Made by a program: the position numbers and the translations under genes. Under the pieces are notes generated by a model that did not search any database, had not been told where the DNA came from, and was given only the letters and a program-made list of their open reading frames with translations. From Gimesia aquarii (GTDB taxonomy: Bacteria; Planctomycetota; Planctomycetia; Planctomycetales; Planctomycetaceae): a stretch of DNA of 64,000 bases. Below, piece after piece: positions 27,601 to 34,762 of this stretch; the first letter of the stretch is position 1; each line of letters begins with the position of its first letter. Location: contig NZ_CP037422.1 in assembly GCF_007748175.1 (NCBI RefSeq), positions 3,788,020-3,852,019 of the forward strand, in the 5' to 3' direction.

Positions 27601-30600
27601 GAAATTCAGCGTGGCGAGAGAAGTGTCATTTGTGCCATCAATTCCAAGTGTTGATAAGACCTGCGGATTTGCCGTTAGCACATACTGCAGTGAGACTTGC
27701 CCCTTCTCCACCTGATGGCTCTCTTTGATCGAAAGACCACCAGATATGTCCTTGACATTGACACCAGGAAACGCCAGCCATCCAGTAAGGTAATCCTGAA
27801 GTGCCTGTCGAAGATCAGAGTTTTGGGCTGATGTCGGAATCTCTGCAGACAGTGTCCCATCAACTTTTACTGCAAAGTTTGAAAGCACAGAGTGCCTCTT
27901 TACCGCCCCATCACGATTCGCGACAAGTAGACTTAATCCCCATTGGCCATCTACAGAAGGCTCTAAAACGGATGCAGGTCCTTGAGTCACAACAGTTTTA
28001 ACGTTTAGCTCAGCGTCCGATTCTTGCAGCGGGAGTCCCAAAACTCGGCTCATCCAATTAGCCGAGACTGGCAACGCACCAGAGGGACGCACATTCATAC
28101 GTGAATTCTGAGAAAACTCTTCTGCCTCCCCAATTTCCGTCAGTACGTCGCGAAATCGACTCATGTCCTGATTTGCAAAGGATTCTTCCAGTTTTTGAAT
28201 CTTTGTTCGATCATGTTTGCCTCCCATTTGTAACCGCGACAGCAAACTTTCAGCATGAGATAAGACATCCAGATAATAGAGATCGATTGGTAAAGGGGAC
28301 AAATCCGAAATTAGAGAGCCGTCACTGGGTTTTAATAAGGGGAAAACGTTCCTCAGTTTGCGCACTTGGTCATCTACCGATCGTACTAATGAGTCGAATT
28401 CGTCCTTTACACCTTTGTCATCATCAAATGTTACGCCGTTACCAAATGGGAAGTACCTTCCTTCTGCTCTGGTAGTTTTTATGTGGAATACAGGCAACGT
28501 AGACGTCATTAGCCGATCATGATTTCCTGGCTGGAGCTTGAGCGATAGCATCATTTGATCTCTAATCAGCTTGCCATAAACGGGAGTCTCTCCAGGATAC
28601 CACTCACGTTGACTCAACCACTGCGCAAACGCTGAACTGGCTCCATGGTTTAGTGGCTTTCCGACTTCGTTCACGAGAGCCGTGCCGTCCTGTGAAACAG
28701 TCATGGACACGCCGCGTCCTTTGTGTGTCCATGTTGCCTTATATGAGCGAGAGACCATGAGTGCCGAATTGAGCAACCAGAGACTTGAGATAGCACGATC
28801 TGCGCCAGAGGCACCGGTAACAGTATGTTTTGTGATAAGGTTAACCGCTCTACTGAAATTGTTTGCTGTCTTAAAAAGTAAATTAATTTCTTCTAAGATT
28901 TTCGAACTTTTTGCCAAATGATCCACCAAGTCTTGAGCACTTGCTGATTTGTTCGAGTCTAAAAAACTGAGAATCTCCGGCAAATGGGATTTAAGAAGTT
29001 CTGCTCGCTTTACATCGACAGAATTCGGTTGCACAACAGCATATCGCAATGAACCGGGTGTTGGTGAAAGCTCTGCCACCTTTAGTGTAAGGACACCACC
29101 TTCAGCATCTCTTAGAGAAAACACTTTCCCGGGAAACACAAATGCAAAAGGTTCATTTACTGGTCCCCAAACACATTCTGCAAAGCGCACCTCAGATTCA
29201 TTTGGGTGCATACGCCAAACGATAATGAATGCTCGGGGGACTCCCAGGAGGGTGTTGGCTCTGGCGCGATCAAATTCCAGGTAGAACAACTCATTTGAGA
29301 CTACGACATTGTCACGAATTAACTCTAAGGATTCATCTGACGACTGACGAAACAGGTCACACAGTTTTTGTGTCAATTCTCTTGTCGCTTCATCCATCTC
29401 GTCATTCAATGACACCAACATAGATTTTGCGAGTTCATCAGGCAGTGATTTGTCCGAAAGAGTCTCGGCGACCAACGCATCTTTAATCAGCCGTTCATTT
29501 CGAGTACCTTGCGCCTGCAGTGATTCAGTCAAATACCGATTGATGTCTTTCCAATGAGTGGTCTCTGGAAAATTGATCTGACCTCCTGTGTCAAGCACCA
29601 ATCCAACCGAACTGCCGCGACGCAAATCATCGATGATAGAGCAGATCGCTAACGCCTCGGCAATGCTTTGAAAGTTCGAAGTTGAGACACCATAATCACC
29701 AGACGGATAAACATCGCCGGCAGTAAATTCACGACGTAATCTGGCAAATGACGATGGGGTGACTTGCGATGCATTTCTCAGTCGACTCATTTCATCTTCA
29801 AGCCATTCCAATGTTTTGGTTGTTCGATTTAGATACCAGTGAATCTGCCCATCGCGAACAATCCCAACAGGCTTATCCGTTAATGAGGCAACAGGAATTA
29901 AGATGTGACCAGTGTCATAAACCAATATTGACTGAGAGTTGACTGGATAATCCAAATTTGAATCGAGAATGGCGGTCAAATGCGGACCTGAGGATAAATT
30001 GAGCGATGCGGCGATAGCACCTCGCAACTTGTTGACTAAGTCTTCGTAAACTTCTTTGCCATTCTTCGACAAAAGTGAGAATTGCGTTTCTGAGGCAAAT
30101 TTTTCAATGTCAGCGTTTGTGGCTGCAAGCTTCTCTTGATTTGCTGGTCCCCCTGAATTCGCTGGGCCGAATGATTCATTTTCACTCGGTACGAAATTCT
30201 GCTTGACATCGAGTACGTATTGCTCTTTCCCATTTGTGAGTGTCAATCTCTTGCCGCTGAACTTGACCAGCATCATTAAGTTAGAATTCGTATCCCCAGC
30301 AACAGGCAGCGTGGCCCCATCATTCTGATACCTGTACGAGAAACAATGCCAAGGTAATGTTCTTTTCCCATCCAGGTCAATGACATTTGATGACAATTCC
30401 TGAGGCAATAAAGTTACGTCCACATCGAATGGAATAGAACCACATAACCCACTTAAGCTAATGCTAGAATCGGTCACGGACACTGTAGGCCAGACTTTTG
30501 ATTGGGTGATTGCTCTTGGAAAGACTCCAGAAAGTGGAATCGCTTCGTGTCTTATCGTGATCCCTGTGCCCAAGATCTCTACTTCAGAAAACCATAGTGT

Positions 30601-31767
30601 GCCAAGCCCAGCACTTTCCGATGTTAGGGGCGGGCTGGAAAGTATTACTGAGAGTGAGTCTTTGTCGAGCCATGAATCGGCCGCACTAGACCGGATGCTT
30701 AATTCCCGTAAAGTGTCATGAGTATCCTGTGATTGCAAAGAGCCCGAAGCTTCTTCGATCTTTATTCGTCCTAACAGCTGTGTACCCCCCCAGTCCACTA
30801 AGATGAGTCGATTGTTGAGTTTCCATTCATAAAAATATTCGACCTTTTGACCAATCGATTTTGACTGCCTGATCGCTTCCACTGCCATCTTTGCGACATT
30901 ACGGCGGGACACATCAATATTGTCAAAAGTGAGAAGAAGGCTCGTGATGATTTCGAAATCAGAGGGAATTTCTAACTCGTCACCTCTACTAGCTCCTTCA
31001 CCAGGATTTATCCCAGCATCGTTATCAGTCATGAGTTCCCTGGATAACTTCACAAACAAGAGAGCGTCTAGAAAGGAAGCCACATTAGAATCCTTCTCGA
31101 GAATTCTCAGGACATCAATTGCTGGAATGATATAATCACGTACATAATCGTCTGAGAACTTGTAACACAAAACAGTTTCGCGAACTCCTGTCGTGCGCAT
31201 CGATCCGATGATGTCTATGAACTCTTCTTCCCTGAGATACTCGGAATACTCTGGGCGTCCTTTAGCCCAGTCAGCTAATCGATCAATAGGCTCGGACGTA
31301 GCCTCCTTTTTTAGTTCATATGTATCAAGAAGTTTGAGGAGCGAGACAGATCGATAGGATGCAGCCGACATCAACCTGCTTCGAAGAATAGCTCGCGCAT
31401 CGACAGATGATTGAGGTGATGAATATTCTTCGAAATCTTCGAAGGAATTAAGAAAATGGTATGTATCGATGGCAAACGAAAGAAACGCCGGGTCAAACTC
31501 CCATGAAGATGCTGTACCAGACGGTACCTGAGGCCCTTTAGTTAGAAGGCGATTACCGGAATTAATGTATTCTGCAAGAGATCGCTCTCCATTTGGTGAG
31601 AGGCTCGCCAGCTGAAACCACATGCTCATATTGTTCGTGTTGTTCCTGGTAGCCGGTCTGTCAGGTATTATGACTAGTTGCTGTACTAAAATACAAACAA
31701 TCACTGACACGACAATAACTAAAACAAACACGGTCAGCTTTGGTAGTCTCTTGATTGCATGATTCAT
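18679..31767 (-). CDS. Giant membrane-anchored repeat protein (about 4,362 residues)
   Basis: One uninterrupted frame of 13 kb. A short basic N-terminus and one hydrophobic helix (about residues 8-33) predict a signal anchor with the rest outside the inner membrane. Residues about 40-1,700 are mixed alpha/beta with diverged repeats. Residues about 1,700-2,870 hold six full and one partial copies of a 173-182-residue repeat. A beta-rich part follows to about 3,540, then a basic Lys/Arg cluster, an Ala/Gln/Glu-rich coiled coil (about 3,580-3,930), and a C-terminal domain with helix-pair motifs (GGWTYE, SLTQSALYGIRTS) like alpha/alpha-toroid terpenoid-cyclase folds. ATG 31765-31767 is preferred to an in-frame TTG at 31777-31779; neither has a clear ribosome binding site. 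It is the first gene of the ExbB/ExbD-like operon. Function unknown; a periplasm-spanning structural or transport element is inferred. Confidence 0.8.
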   Translation of the reverse strand: MNHAIKRLPKLTVFVLVIVVSVIVCILVQQLVIIPDRPATRNNTNNMSMWFQLASLSPNGERSLAEYINSGNRLLTKGPQVPSGTASSWEFDPAFLSFAIDTYHFLNSFEDFEEYSSPQSSVDARAILRSRLMSAASYRSVSLLKLLDTYELKKEATSEPIDRLADWAKGRPEYSEYLREEEFIDIIGSMRTTGVRETVLCYKFSDDYVRDYIIPAIDVLRILEKDSNVASFLDALLFVKLSRELMTDNDAGINPGEGASRGDELEIPSDFEIITSLLLTFDNIDVSRRNVAKMAVEAIRQSKSIGQKVEYFYEWKLNNRLILVDWGGTQLLGRIKIEEASGSLQSQDTHDTLRELSIRSSAADSWLDKDSLSVILSSPPLTSESAGLGTLWFSEVEILGTGITIRHEAIPLSGVFPRAITQSKVWPTVSVTDSSISLSGLCGSIPFDVDVTLLPQELSSNVIDLDGKRTLPWHCFSYRYQNDGATLPVAGDTNSNLMMLVKFSGKRLTLTNGKEQYVLDVKQNFVPSENESFGPANSGGPANQEKLAATNADIEKFASETQFSLLSKNGKEVYEDLVNKLRGAIAASLNLSSGPHLTAILDSNLDYPVNSQSILVYDTGHILIPVASLTDKPVGIVRDGQIHWYLNRTTKTLEWLEDEMSRLRNASQVTPSSFARLRREFTAGDVYPSGDYGVSTSNFQSIAEALAICSIIDDLRRGSSVGLVLDTGGQINFPETTHWKDINRYLTESLQAQGTRNERLIKDALVAETLSDKSLPDELAKSMLVSLNDEMDEATRELTQKLCDLFRQSSDESLELIRDNVVVSNELFYLEFDRARANTLLGVPRAFIIVWRMHPNESEVRFAECVWGPVNEPFAFVFPGKVFSLRDAEGGVLTLKVAELSPTPGSLRYAVVQPNSVDVKRAELLKSHLPEILSFLDSNKSASAQDLVDHLAKSSKILEEINLLFKTANNFSRAVNLITKHTVTGASGADRAISSLWLLNSALMVSRSYKATWTHKGRGVSMTVSQDGTALVNEVGKPLNHGASSAFAQWLSQREWYPGETPVYGKLIRDQMMLSLKLQPGNHDRLMTSTLPVFHIKTTRAEGRYFPFGNGVTFDDDKGVKDEFDSLVRSVDDQVRKLRNVFPLLKPSDGSLISDLSPLPIDLYYLDVLSHAESLLSRLQMGGKHDRTKIQKLEESFANQDMSRFRDVLTEIGEAEEFSQNSRMNVRPSGALPVSANWMSRVLGLPLQESDAELNVKTVVTQGPASVLEPSVDGQWGLSLLVANRDGAVKRHSVLSNFAVKVDGTLSAEIPTSAQNSDLRQALQDYLTGWLAFPGVNVKDISGGLSIKESHQVEKGQVSLQYVLTANPQVLSTLGIDGTNDTSLATLNFTIRSENGIPAAKTSVVSSASANKLLAESTGLSQHELDFWRFNRVILELSDTSSLGLEKPLSMQLMPFEGLEKAEQRLRQDFLSSQRASIGNALAKAVKAKWGVVPSLRLKTFSDFKDLPVWELSFPLPPNPKNSAESLILTSHPGLVSFSKSKWEVQNPDLFAEAVNPQFKTLGDLKYAASETTFEWESSGEFATSIKIGQETFDVVVDDFAQFHVVPRNKEIAIKVLTRLRDKCRTALRDNSSGRIKVKYEDGKVTSRSAPIFCTVFVNGVSVSKKQFDVSLLHSNPETIAEDVEQYFEEVVERFAIMDSSPANLPFGIRAKAVPDTSTEERDDWRVDVIFPEPQQKDGQTVPAAERTISLGRITISDDKLQAEGKQWQNSEAASAFLQWVVQHKYKVPGWDRISNGCLAIKSPPGFAGLGKDNTFKLQVLDGAWKALNLDDQIQGDLEVALLDLKIDFDAEKKQPRISGNLRRGEGLSDFFENAVATLVSREYDLPLGIRAEVIPNLSNSWSLNVIFPEPQQINGQPVPVADRMMSLTDIRISNGKLIATGKTWQNPRASSTFLQWLLEHEYKVPGLDGVDSDYIQLVPPEQFAGGGKDNTFKLQVLDGAWKALNLEDQIQGKQEVALLDLKIDFDVEKKQPRISGNLRRGAGLNNLYKKAVEALVSREFDLPLGMRAEVVPEMKTDDWCVNVIFPEPQERDGQSVSVADRTTSLTGITISNGKLQAEGKQWQNAEAASAFLQWVVQHKYKVPGWDRISNGYLAIKSPPRFAGLGKDNTFKLQVLDGAWKALNLEDQIQGEQEVALLELKIDFDAEQKQPRISGNLRRGAGLNNLYKKAVEALVSREFDLPLGMRAEVVPEMKTDDWRVNVIFPEPQERDGQSVSVADRTTSLTGITISNGKLQAEGKQWQNAEAASAFLQWVVQHEYGVPGWNGISSDYVQLVSPDKFTGVGKYEFRLLIHKKAWDGLSIPNTGECEVAKIVIDLSLEADDIKLGVEVEPGSDLQDLFQKGIETLVSREFDLPLGIRAEVVPDTTTPDVTDDWRVNVIFPEPQEKDGQSVSVANRTTSLTGITISNGKLQAKGKQWQKAEAASAFLQWLVQHKYKVPGWDGINSKYFAIDPPSTFAGVGKDNTFKLQVLDGAWQALNLEDQIQGDLEVALLDLKLDFDAEQKQPRISGNLRRGEGLSDLFQKAVEALVSREFDLPLGIRAEVVPDTTTPDVTDDWRVNVIFPEPQEKDGQSVSVANRTTSLTGITISNGKLQAKGKQWQKAEAASAFLQWLVQHKYKVPGWDGINSKYFAIDPPSTFAGVGKDNTFKLQVLDGAWQALNLEDQIQGDLEVALLDLKLDFDAEQKQPRISGNLRRGAGLNNLYKKAVETLVSRKFDLPLGIKAEVVPDTVSADVTDDWRVNVIFPEPQQKHGQSVSVANRTTSLAGITVSNGKLQTNGKEWQNRKAIKAFLRSKFSDFDLPKKNQLSRYLKLSEPKVDVDQDEIMISASLSVMREGIMEIVPDSNPSENFELLALTIKVPLQIKHSRVSADVKVADAEEFARFAFGNALNDTDLKFTLLGIEWKVEHEMGHLVARGDLIEKNGVSSGTVAIQNIAFNGSERDLRAATMTSDDQRKMVAHLARNHDALPAFFSIFGDDIQQTLDLFEFNRGDVVIGIGLHVPQQTLQNRFGQYDLSELAIDEPPEPQFRLGDWTNVDSKYLSAGTAILDTSSWKLSFKTNGGFRQRLKKVLEPKLRENTRIEINSTHYIAISEVDFVSDELVLIAKAFPISSDGFPVPLAAEIRISDKYKNNNYIKVTLEPDLGSLEQLIATAFLEFIPSPPAPQVEVLEVSGSEFEQKVRCRVTGEWWGMVVGPVEVTVDLKSGNLKMGTLIGFGAPIQVPIPSTPLVLKKPRGSFDTKTLDVSFGATVAFAGAEGFSESLFKVDGTVYTNLKRLTFIRANGQLTILFLPVGESEATVDLTRAKIDAWMRIGEQSIVLIKGEAGLELPLPGKPHWHAYGKQQVIVFGQDLSKLEVRADKDAVKGAARVELFGLGSEVDTSFMTKLRTMPPGFELDRTSFSIGAYLDAMAVGIDANVECNAKTARIYGEAECFMGTASFDDTVPAPVFLAAPYAAILKVALNSLKLKFDLDPKELFNALTQKPSWGVPDPSNLKSRPKAGGKRGKKKRKSRNSSRGNEEKEKSGPANQQQAAASATTQSQAAAQAMAQAQSAQAQAQTDPSKAGEVATAMAKAAETQAQAAVTAKASAEEATRAAKKAADNAAENPSSVEAAVRAAQAQELAQAAKEAANTQAQAAGSVKEAAEAAQKSAEQPTDAQAETDAADATLAAKDASEKAVVEQKKYQQTVENQRELPDSSAKIDTYTDFLSRVSINPTMLQMELERLAKESSAAQKNLEQMGDDDASPDPEDDRPEDRQKRVNEALKNAEKIERAQLTAEKVKRLLAATKVAQQQKPSPELSQLNEETKRIADELKDSISEAVEKVAKQLEAAAEGQQKDWEETKLKEPTDEPRDSQKPNIKRKETPPVVSAEKIDALDAALRERKGRVGLDSAKEGEVGKNSLTVAAQVLSASDIELTKVLKGFASENEIPAEASDYKQLGSLLKKLLQEKLIVLQRNVAGKKLHTAYIKGTRVYDHVFFLKTLSRIRKRLAATGSEKEYIPTEDIQKRFRNDSSDLDEVITLEMVELAMIRTLIAVQHDKGGWTYELSPPFSGNRDMSLTQSALYGIRTSLEQEGALDYRRLNIIFGLSDDGAAEKKYLDILSKAYSFTLECEKGEYFLYASNSNYTPNGIGNVHFSAGHLLSCLPFKSINGTLLFPNKDGNEEENREKVRHAARRTLSDHQRMIGIEGWKFKGQTDVDFPFHYQTLYTARSLIMYLQVMQDRIPSEDRQKVEKWTDELLSKYLILAADSDHPFAPKRPGNKQFHSWIDKDHQSMKTMSRIVACTLRDDLKTLLTTQRRIKHK
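23150..26658 (-). repeat. Tandem repeat array inside the giant gene (six full units plus one partial)
   Basis: Each unit starts with a (D/N)LP(L/F)G(I/M) motif. Unit starts on the - strand are at 26658, 26115, 25584, 25050, 24531, 23985 and 23439, giving lengths of 543, 531, 534, 519, 546 and 546 bp; the last is partial and fades near 23150. A unit contains a strand motif (VNVIFPEPQ), a helix ending in FLQWLVQH, a GKDNTFKLQVLDGAW segment and RISGNLRRG. Units 3 and 4 share their first half, while unit 4 has a diverged second half (ECEVAKIVIDLSLEADD), which shows that half-unit exchange has happened. Confidence 0.92.
23440..24531 (-). repeat. Near-identical adjacent 546-bp repeat pair
   Basis: The stretches around 23,500-24,000 and 24,046-24,546 appear identical in DNA at an offset of 546 bp, including silent positions, while the other units differ at many third positions. 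The two units diverge only near their 3' (C-terminal) ends, where one reads GEGLSDLFQKAVEAL and the other GAGLNNLYKKAVETL. This indicates recent duplication or gene conversion. Confidence 0.85.
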
Positions 31768-32114
31768 ATTTGGGGCCAAGAAAAAGTGACACTACGAACA
31801 CTAAGAACTTACAGACACTAGATCATAACGACACTCAATATTATTAGCAAATACTTTCCAGAGTTGACCTTGCTACTTAATCGAATTCAGAACCTGATAT
31901 ACTAATTAGGATTCTGATCTCCACCACATTTCTCGATCCAAGCAGGATCTGAGAATTTTTGTTATTGTATATATTTCCTAGGAGGAGCAGACTATGTGAG
32001 TCGGCACGATATTCGGAAGAATGGATCACATTTTTTTCAGGCAATTTAAACCTATCACTGCGGTGGCGGAGATCGTCAGCAAGATCAGGATCATCGAACA
32101 GAGGAACAGAGCTT
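31768..32114. other. Upstream region of the giant operon
   Basis: About 350 bp without a credible gene, between the start of the giant gene and the end of a small - strand gene. It should hold the operon's promoter. It is AT-rich, but I see no convincing -35/-10 pair on the - strand and no clear operator. Confidence 0.4.
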
Positions 32115-32624
32115 TTACCGCTGGATGAAGAAGTATGTCGGCCTGGGCATGGGGAGGCGCGCGTCCTTCTCATTTTCATGGATGACCCAACCCGCTTCGG
32201 TAGACTCAATCACCGCGTTGAATGAGTCAATCATGGGAAAGTATCCGATCTGCTTTTTTTCGACATCGACAAAAAAGAAGGGGTACGAAACATATCTCTT
32301 ACCGTCATACATGTAGCCATTAGTAACAACATACCGGTCGCCGTCCAGCCACTGCAGCGTGTCGAGGTAACCCGAGCACTGCAGCAGATCAGGGCACCAG
32401 AGAATTCGAGGCGCATCAGGCGGTCCCTCAAACAGGGCAAAGAACCCACCGTACGATCCCATCCGGTACTCAATGACGGAGTAAACAACAGCCGCCAACT
32501 CTTTCGTCACCGCCGGCCGAACGACATCGTGGGAATACAGCAGCTCCGACCGATCAGGACCAGGCAGCGCATCGAAATCAATCTTCCATTCATTTTTGGA
32601 TTCGTCGTCAGGGTCGGTAGTCAC
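32115..32624 (-). CDS. Hypothetical protein (169 residues)
   Basis: A cytosolic protein without signal peptide or recognised domain. It is rich in aromatic and acidic residues with alternating strand-like segments (YRMGSYGGFFALFEG, RYVVTNGYMYDG, SYPFFFVDVEKKQIGYFP), which suggests a small beta-rich fold as in beta-propeller blades or SMI1-type proteins, but I cannot assign it. The start is GTG at 32622-32624 with no good ribosome binding site. It is transcribed divergently from the BRCT-protein gene and in the same direction as the giant operon, about 350 bp upstream of it. Confidence 0.55.
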   Translation of the reverse strand: MTTDPDDESKNEWKIDFDALPGPDRSELLYSHDVVRPAVTKELAAVVYSVIEYRMGSYGGFFALFEGPPDAPRILWCPDLLQCSGYLDTLQWLDGDRYVVTNGYMYDGKRYVSYPFFFVDVEKKQIGYFPMIDSFNAVIESTEAGWVIHENEKDARLPMPRPTYFFIQR

Positions 32625-32762
32625 GGTTGTTCTTGTATTCAGGTCAGGTGGAAAAGCGCTGTTTACTATAAATCTCTGTATCTGCGCTTGAATCTACGAT
32701 TTCGGATGCCCACAATTGAACAAATCATCCCCATACTATACAGCCGAAACCAGAGGTGCACA

Positions 32763-33392
32763 ATGAATCTGAATGCGGACGGGCAACCATTCAATCGATG
32801 CTTCAACGCAGCCCGATTGAATGACAGGAAAATAGATGAACTGATCGGCCTGTGTAAAGGTGTACTGGCGGATGGCGAGGTCACTCAGTTTGAAGTCGAA
32901 TTTCTTCAACAGTGGCTCAGAAATAATCAGGATATCTCAGAGCACTGGCCGGCGAATGTTCTTTACCAAAGAATCGAAGAGATGCTGGCTGACAACGTGC
33001 TCGATTTTGAGGAACAGAAAGAGCTTTTGCAGACGCTGATGGATCTCACCGGCGAGCCAACAATTCACAGCAGTGTGAATTCAATGTCAACCTCCCTCCC
33101 ACTGACCACACCCGATCCTGAAATTGATTTCGAAGGACGCATTTTCTGTCTGACCGGGAAGTTTGTGACAGGAACTCGCAAGCAGTGCGAGTCGCTGGTC
33201 CTGGAAAGAAATGGCAGCCTGAAAAAGTCCCCCACCAAAGACACCGATTTCCTGGTCATCGGCGTCATTGGCAGTACCGACTGGATTCATTCCACACATG
33301 GAAGAAAAATTGAACGGGCCGTCGAACTTAAAGAAAGCGGCACTGATATTGCCATCGTGTCTGAAGAACGTTGGGTGCGGTTTCTTGCGTGA
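32763..33392 (+). CDS. BRCT-domain protein with N-terminal helical TerB-like domain
   Basis: A 209-residue protein. The C-terminal 90 residues form a BRCT domain of the NAD-dependent DNA ligase/RFC type: FEGRIFCLTGKF, GTRKQCESLVLERNGSL, TDFLVIG, then RKIERAVEL and SEERWVRFL. These domains bind DNA ends or phosphopeptides. The N-terminal half is helical, with two similar acidic segments (CKGVLADGEVTQFEVEFLQQWL and MLADNVLDFEEQKELLQ, shortened here to their pattern: D-G/N-x-acidic) reminiscent of TerB/EF-hand-like helix pairs. No ligase catalytic domain is present. The start at 32763 is chosen for AGAGGTG seven bases upstream; earlier in-frame starts read through sequence that does not look like protein. 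Probably a DNA-repair or DNA-sensing accessory. Confidence 0.75.
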   Translation: MNLNADGQPFNRCFNAARLNDRKIDELIGLCKGVLADGEVTQFEVEFLQQWLRNNQDISEHWPANVLYQRIEEMLADNVLDFEEQKELLQTLMDLTGEPTIHSSVNSMSTSLPLTTPDPEIDFEGRIFCLTGKFVTGTRKQCESLVLERNGSLKKSPTKDTDFLVIGVIGSTDWIHSTHGRKIERAVELKESGTDIAIVSEERWVRFLA

Positions 33393-33432
33393 GATTATTT
33401 ATGGGATATTGGGACTGAAACCTATTTTTTCT

Positions 33433-33891
33433 ATGAAAGCAGAGCAAATGAATCGGAAAGAAAGAGATGAAGTTATAGCCAAAATTCTGTCTGAAAATAG
33501 TCAAATTCAATTTCTCGAAGATGTGATGATTGAATATGAGAAATTAACAGGTGAAGCATTGAGGAGTTTTTGGCCTGTATATTTTGTAGGGAAGCGAATG
33601 GGGCAGTCACTAGATAGAAAGCCTCTTGAAGATGTGGATGATCCAGTAAGTTTAAGAGAACTCGTTGTAGGAATGATTATGAATCTCGGAAATCATACTG
33701 AGGTGAAGAAAATCGTGGAAAAAGTATCGCAAGAAAATGCTGAAGGTAAGGAGTATCCATTAACTATACCAAGAGGAAAGAGTTTTTCTTCTAAAGATTT
33801 GGCTCATATGGACGCTCAAGAACTCTTAAATCGAGTTGGCAGTTTCGAAGATGCAAACCGAATCATCAATCAAGTTGCGAATATGAATTGA
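33433..33891 (+). CDS. Hypothetical AT-rich small protein
   Basis: About 152 residues, helical and charged (MKAEQMNRKERDEVIAKIL, then later SSKDLAHMDAQELLNRVGS), with no membrane segment and no domain I recognise. The start is uncertain: ATG 33433 and ATG 33448 (MNRKERDEV) are both possible and neither has a strong ribosome binding site. The long in-frame extension back into the BRCT gene is not used. Base composition is clearly more AT-rich than the flanking planctomycete genes, as in the next two genes, so the group was probably acquired together. Confidence 0.5.
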   Translation: MKAEQMNRKERDEVIAKILSENSQIQFLEDVMIEYEKLTGEALRSFWPVYFVGKRMGQSLDRKPLEDVDDPVSLRELVVGMIMNLGNHTEVKKIVEKVSQENAEGKEYPLTIPRGKSFSSKDLAHMDAQELLNRVGSFEDANRIINQVANMN

Positions 33892-33939
33892 AAATAATTA
33901 AGTTCTTATTAAAAAATGCCATCCCATTGGAGATTGTGT

Positions 33940-34686
33940 ATGAACGCTAGAGAAAAAGTGGTTAAGGTTCGATGTTCCAAATGTGGTCGTGGTTACAGAA
34001 ACCATTTAGTACTATTTGAAACGAAGAAAGAGTACGGTGATCCGGATATTGGATGGACCCATGATGAGTTCCATCAATTAATACAATGTAGGGGTTGTGA
34101 TACTTTTAGATATCGCCGATTTAATATCGAACTAGAGTACAATCCGCCAGAACACCGCAGTGATCCATATGATATACAAATCTACCCAAACGATGAATCT
34201 GAGTCTGAATTACGTAAACCCATTCAGTTTAAGAACAATCTTGAAGAAGAAGGAAGTTTAGTTCCAGAAAACGTATGGAAGATGTACAGAGAAACTATTC
34301 ATTGTTTCAATGCTAACGCAAGGACAATGGCTGGAGGAGGCCTTCGGGCGACTGTAGAGGCAATCTGTCTTAGCCAAAAGATTAACAATGGGAATTTGCA
34401 GAAAAAAATCGATGAGTTGGCTAAACGCAATTTACTAACAACTGCACAAGCAGAACTACTTCATGAAGAAAGATATATAGGAAATTCTGCTTTGCATGAG
34501 ATGACCACTCCTTCGAGTCAGGATATAGAAGATGGTTTAGAAATCGTTGAAGGGCTGATCAATACAATTTATATCTTACCCTCAAAGGCTGAAGCACTCA
34601 GAAAACGGAGAACTACAAGGGGAAAATCGAAAATAAATGCAAAGCAGTCATCCTCACAGAAATCAAACAGTCACAAACAATTATAG
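33940..34686 (+). CDS. DUF4145-domain protein with zinc ribbon
   Basis: About 248 residues. The N-terminus carries two CxxC pairs (CSKC and CRGC) about 37 residues apart, a zinc ribbon. The C-terminal half matches the DUF4145 pattern: VPENVWKMYRETIHCFNAN, then GGGLRATVEAIC, a helical hairpin, and EERYIGNSALHEM. DUF4145 is a HEPN-related helical domain often found beside or within restriction and abortive-infection genes. The start is ATG 33940 because TTGGAG precedes it by about eight bases; an ATG at 33916 has no ribosome binding site. A basic Ser/Lys-rich tail ends the protein. An RNase or defence function is possible but not shown; the Arg-to-His spacing differs from the classical HEPN Rx4-6H. 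Confidence 0.7.
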   Translation: MNAREKVVKVRCSKCGRGYRNHLVLFETKKEYGDPDIGWTHDEFHQLIQCRGCDTFRYRRFNIELEYNPPEHRSDPYDIQIYPNDESESELRKPIQFKNNLEEEGSLVPENVWKMYRETIHCFNANARTMAGGGLRATVEAICLSQKINNGNLQKKIDELAKRNLLTTAQAELLHEERYIGNSALHEMTTPSSQDIEDGLEIVEGLINTIYILPSKAEALRKRRTTRGKSKINAKQSSSQKSNSHKQL

Positions 34687-34762
34687 TAGGGACAAAGGAA
34701 AAGAAGATGTCTTAGGGGCAGCGTTATGGGACTAAGATCACAAGAGGCTTTTTTTCAGGTAG

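Noticed and set aside
11523-31767. Assignment of the ExbB/ExbD-like locus to Zorya
   Set aside because: No ZorB-type OmpA domain, no ZorC, ZorD helicase or ZorE nuclease, and the channel domain is at the C-terminus of a much larger protein with a giant partner.
32529-32762. N-terminal extension of the BRCT gene
   Set aside because: It overlaps the divergent gene, reads as unlikely protein, and a good ribosome binding site precedes ATG 32763.
33268-33432. N-terminal extension of the AT-rich hypothetical gene
   Set aside because: It lies inside the BRCT coding sequence in another frame.
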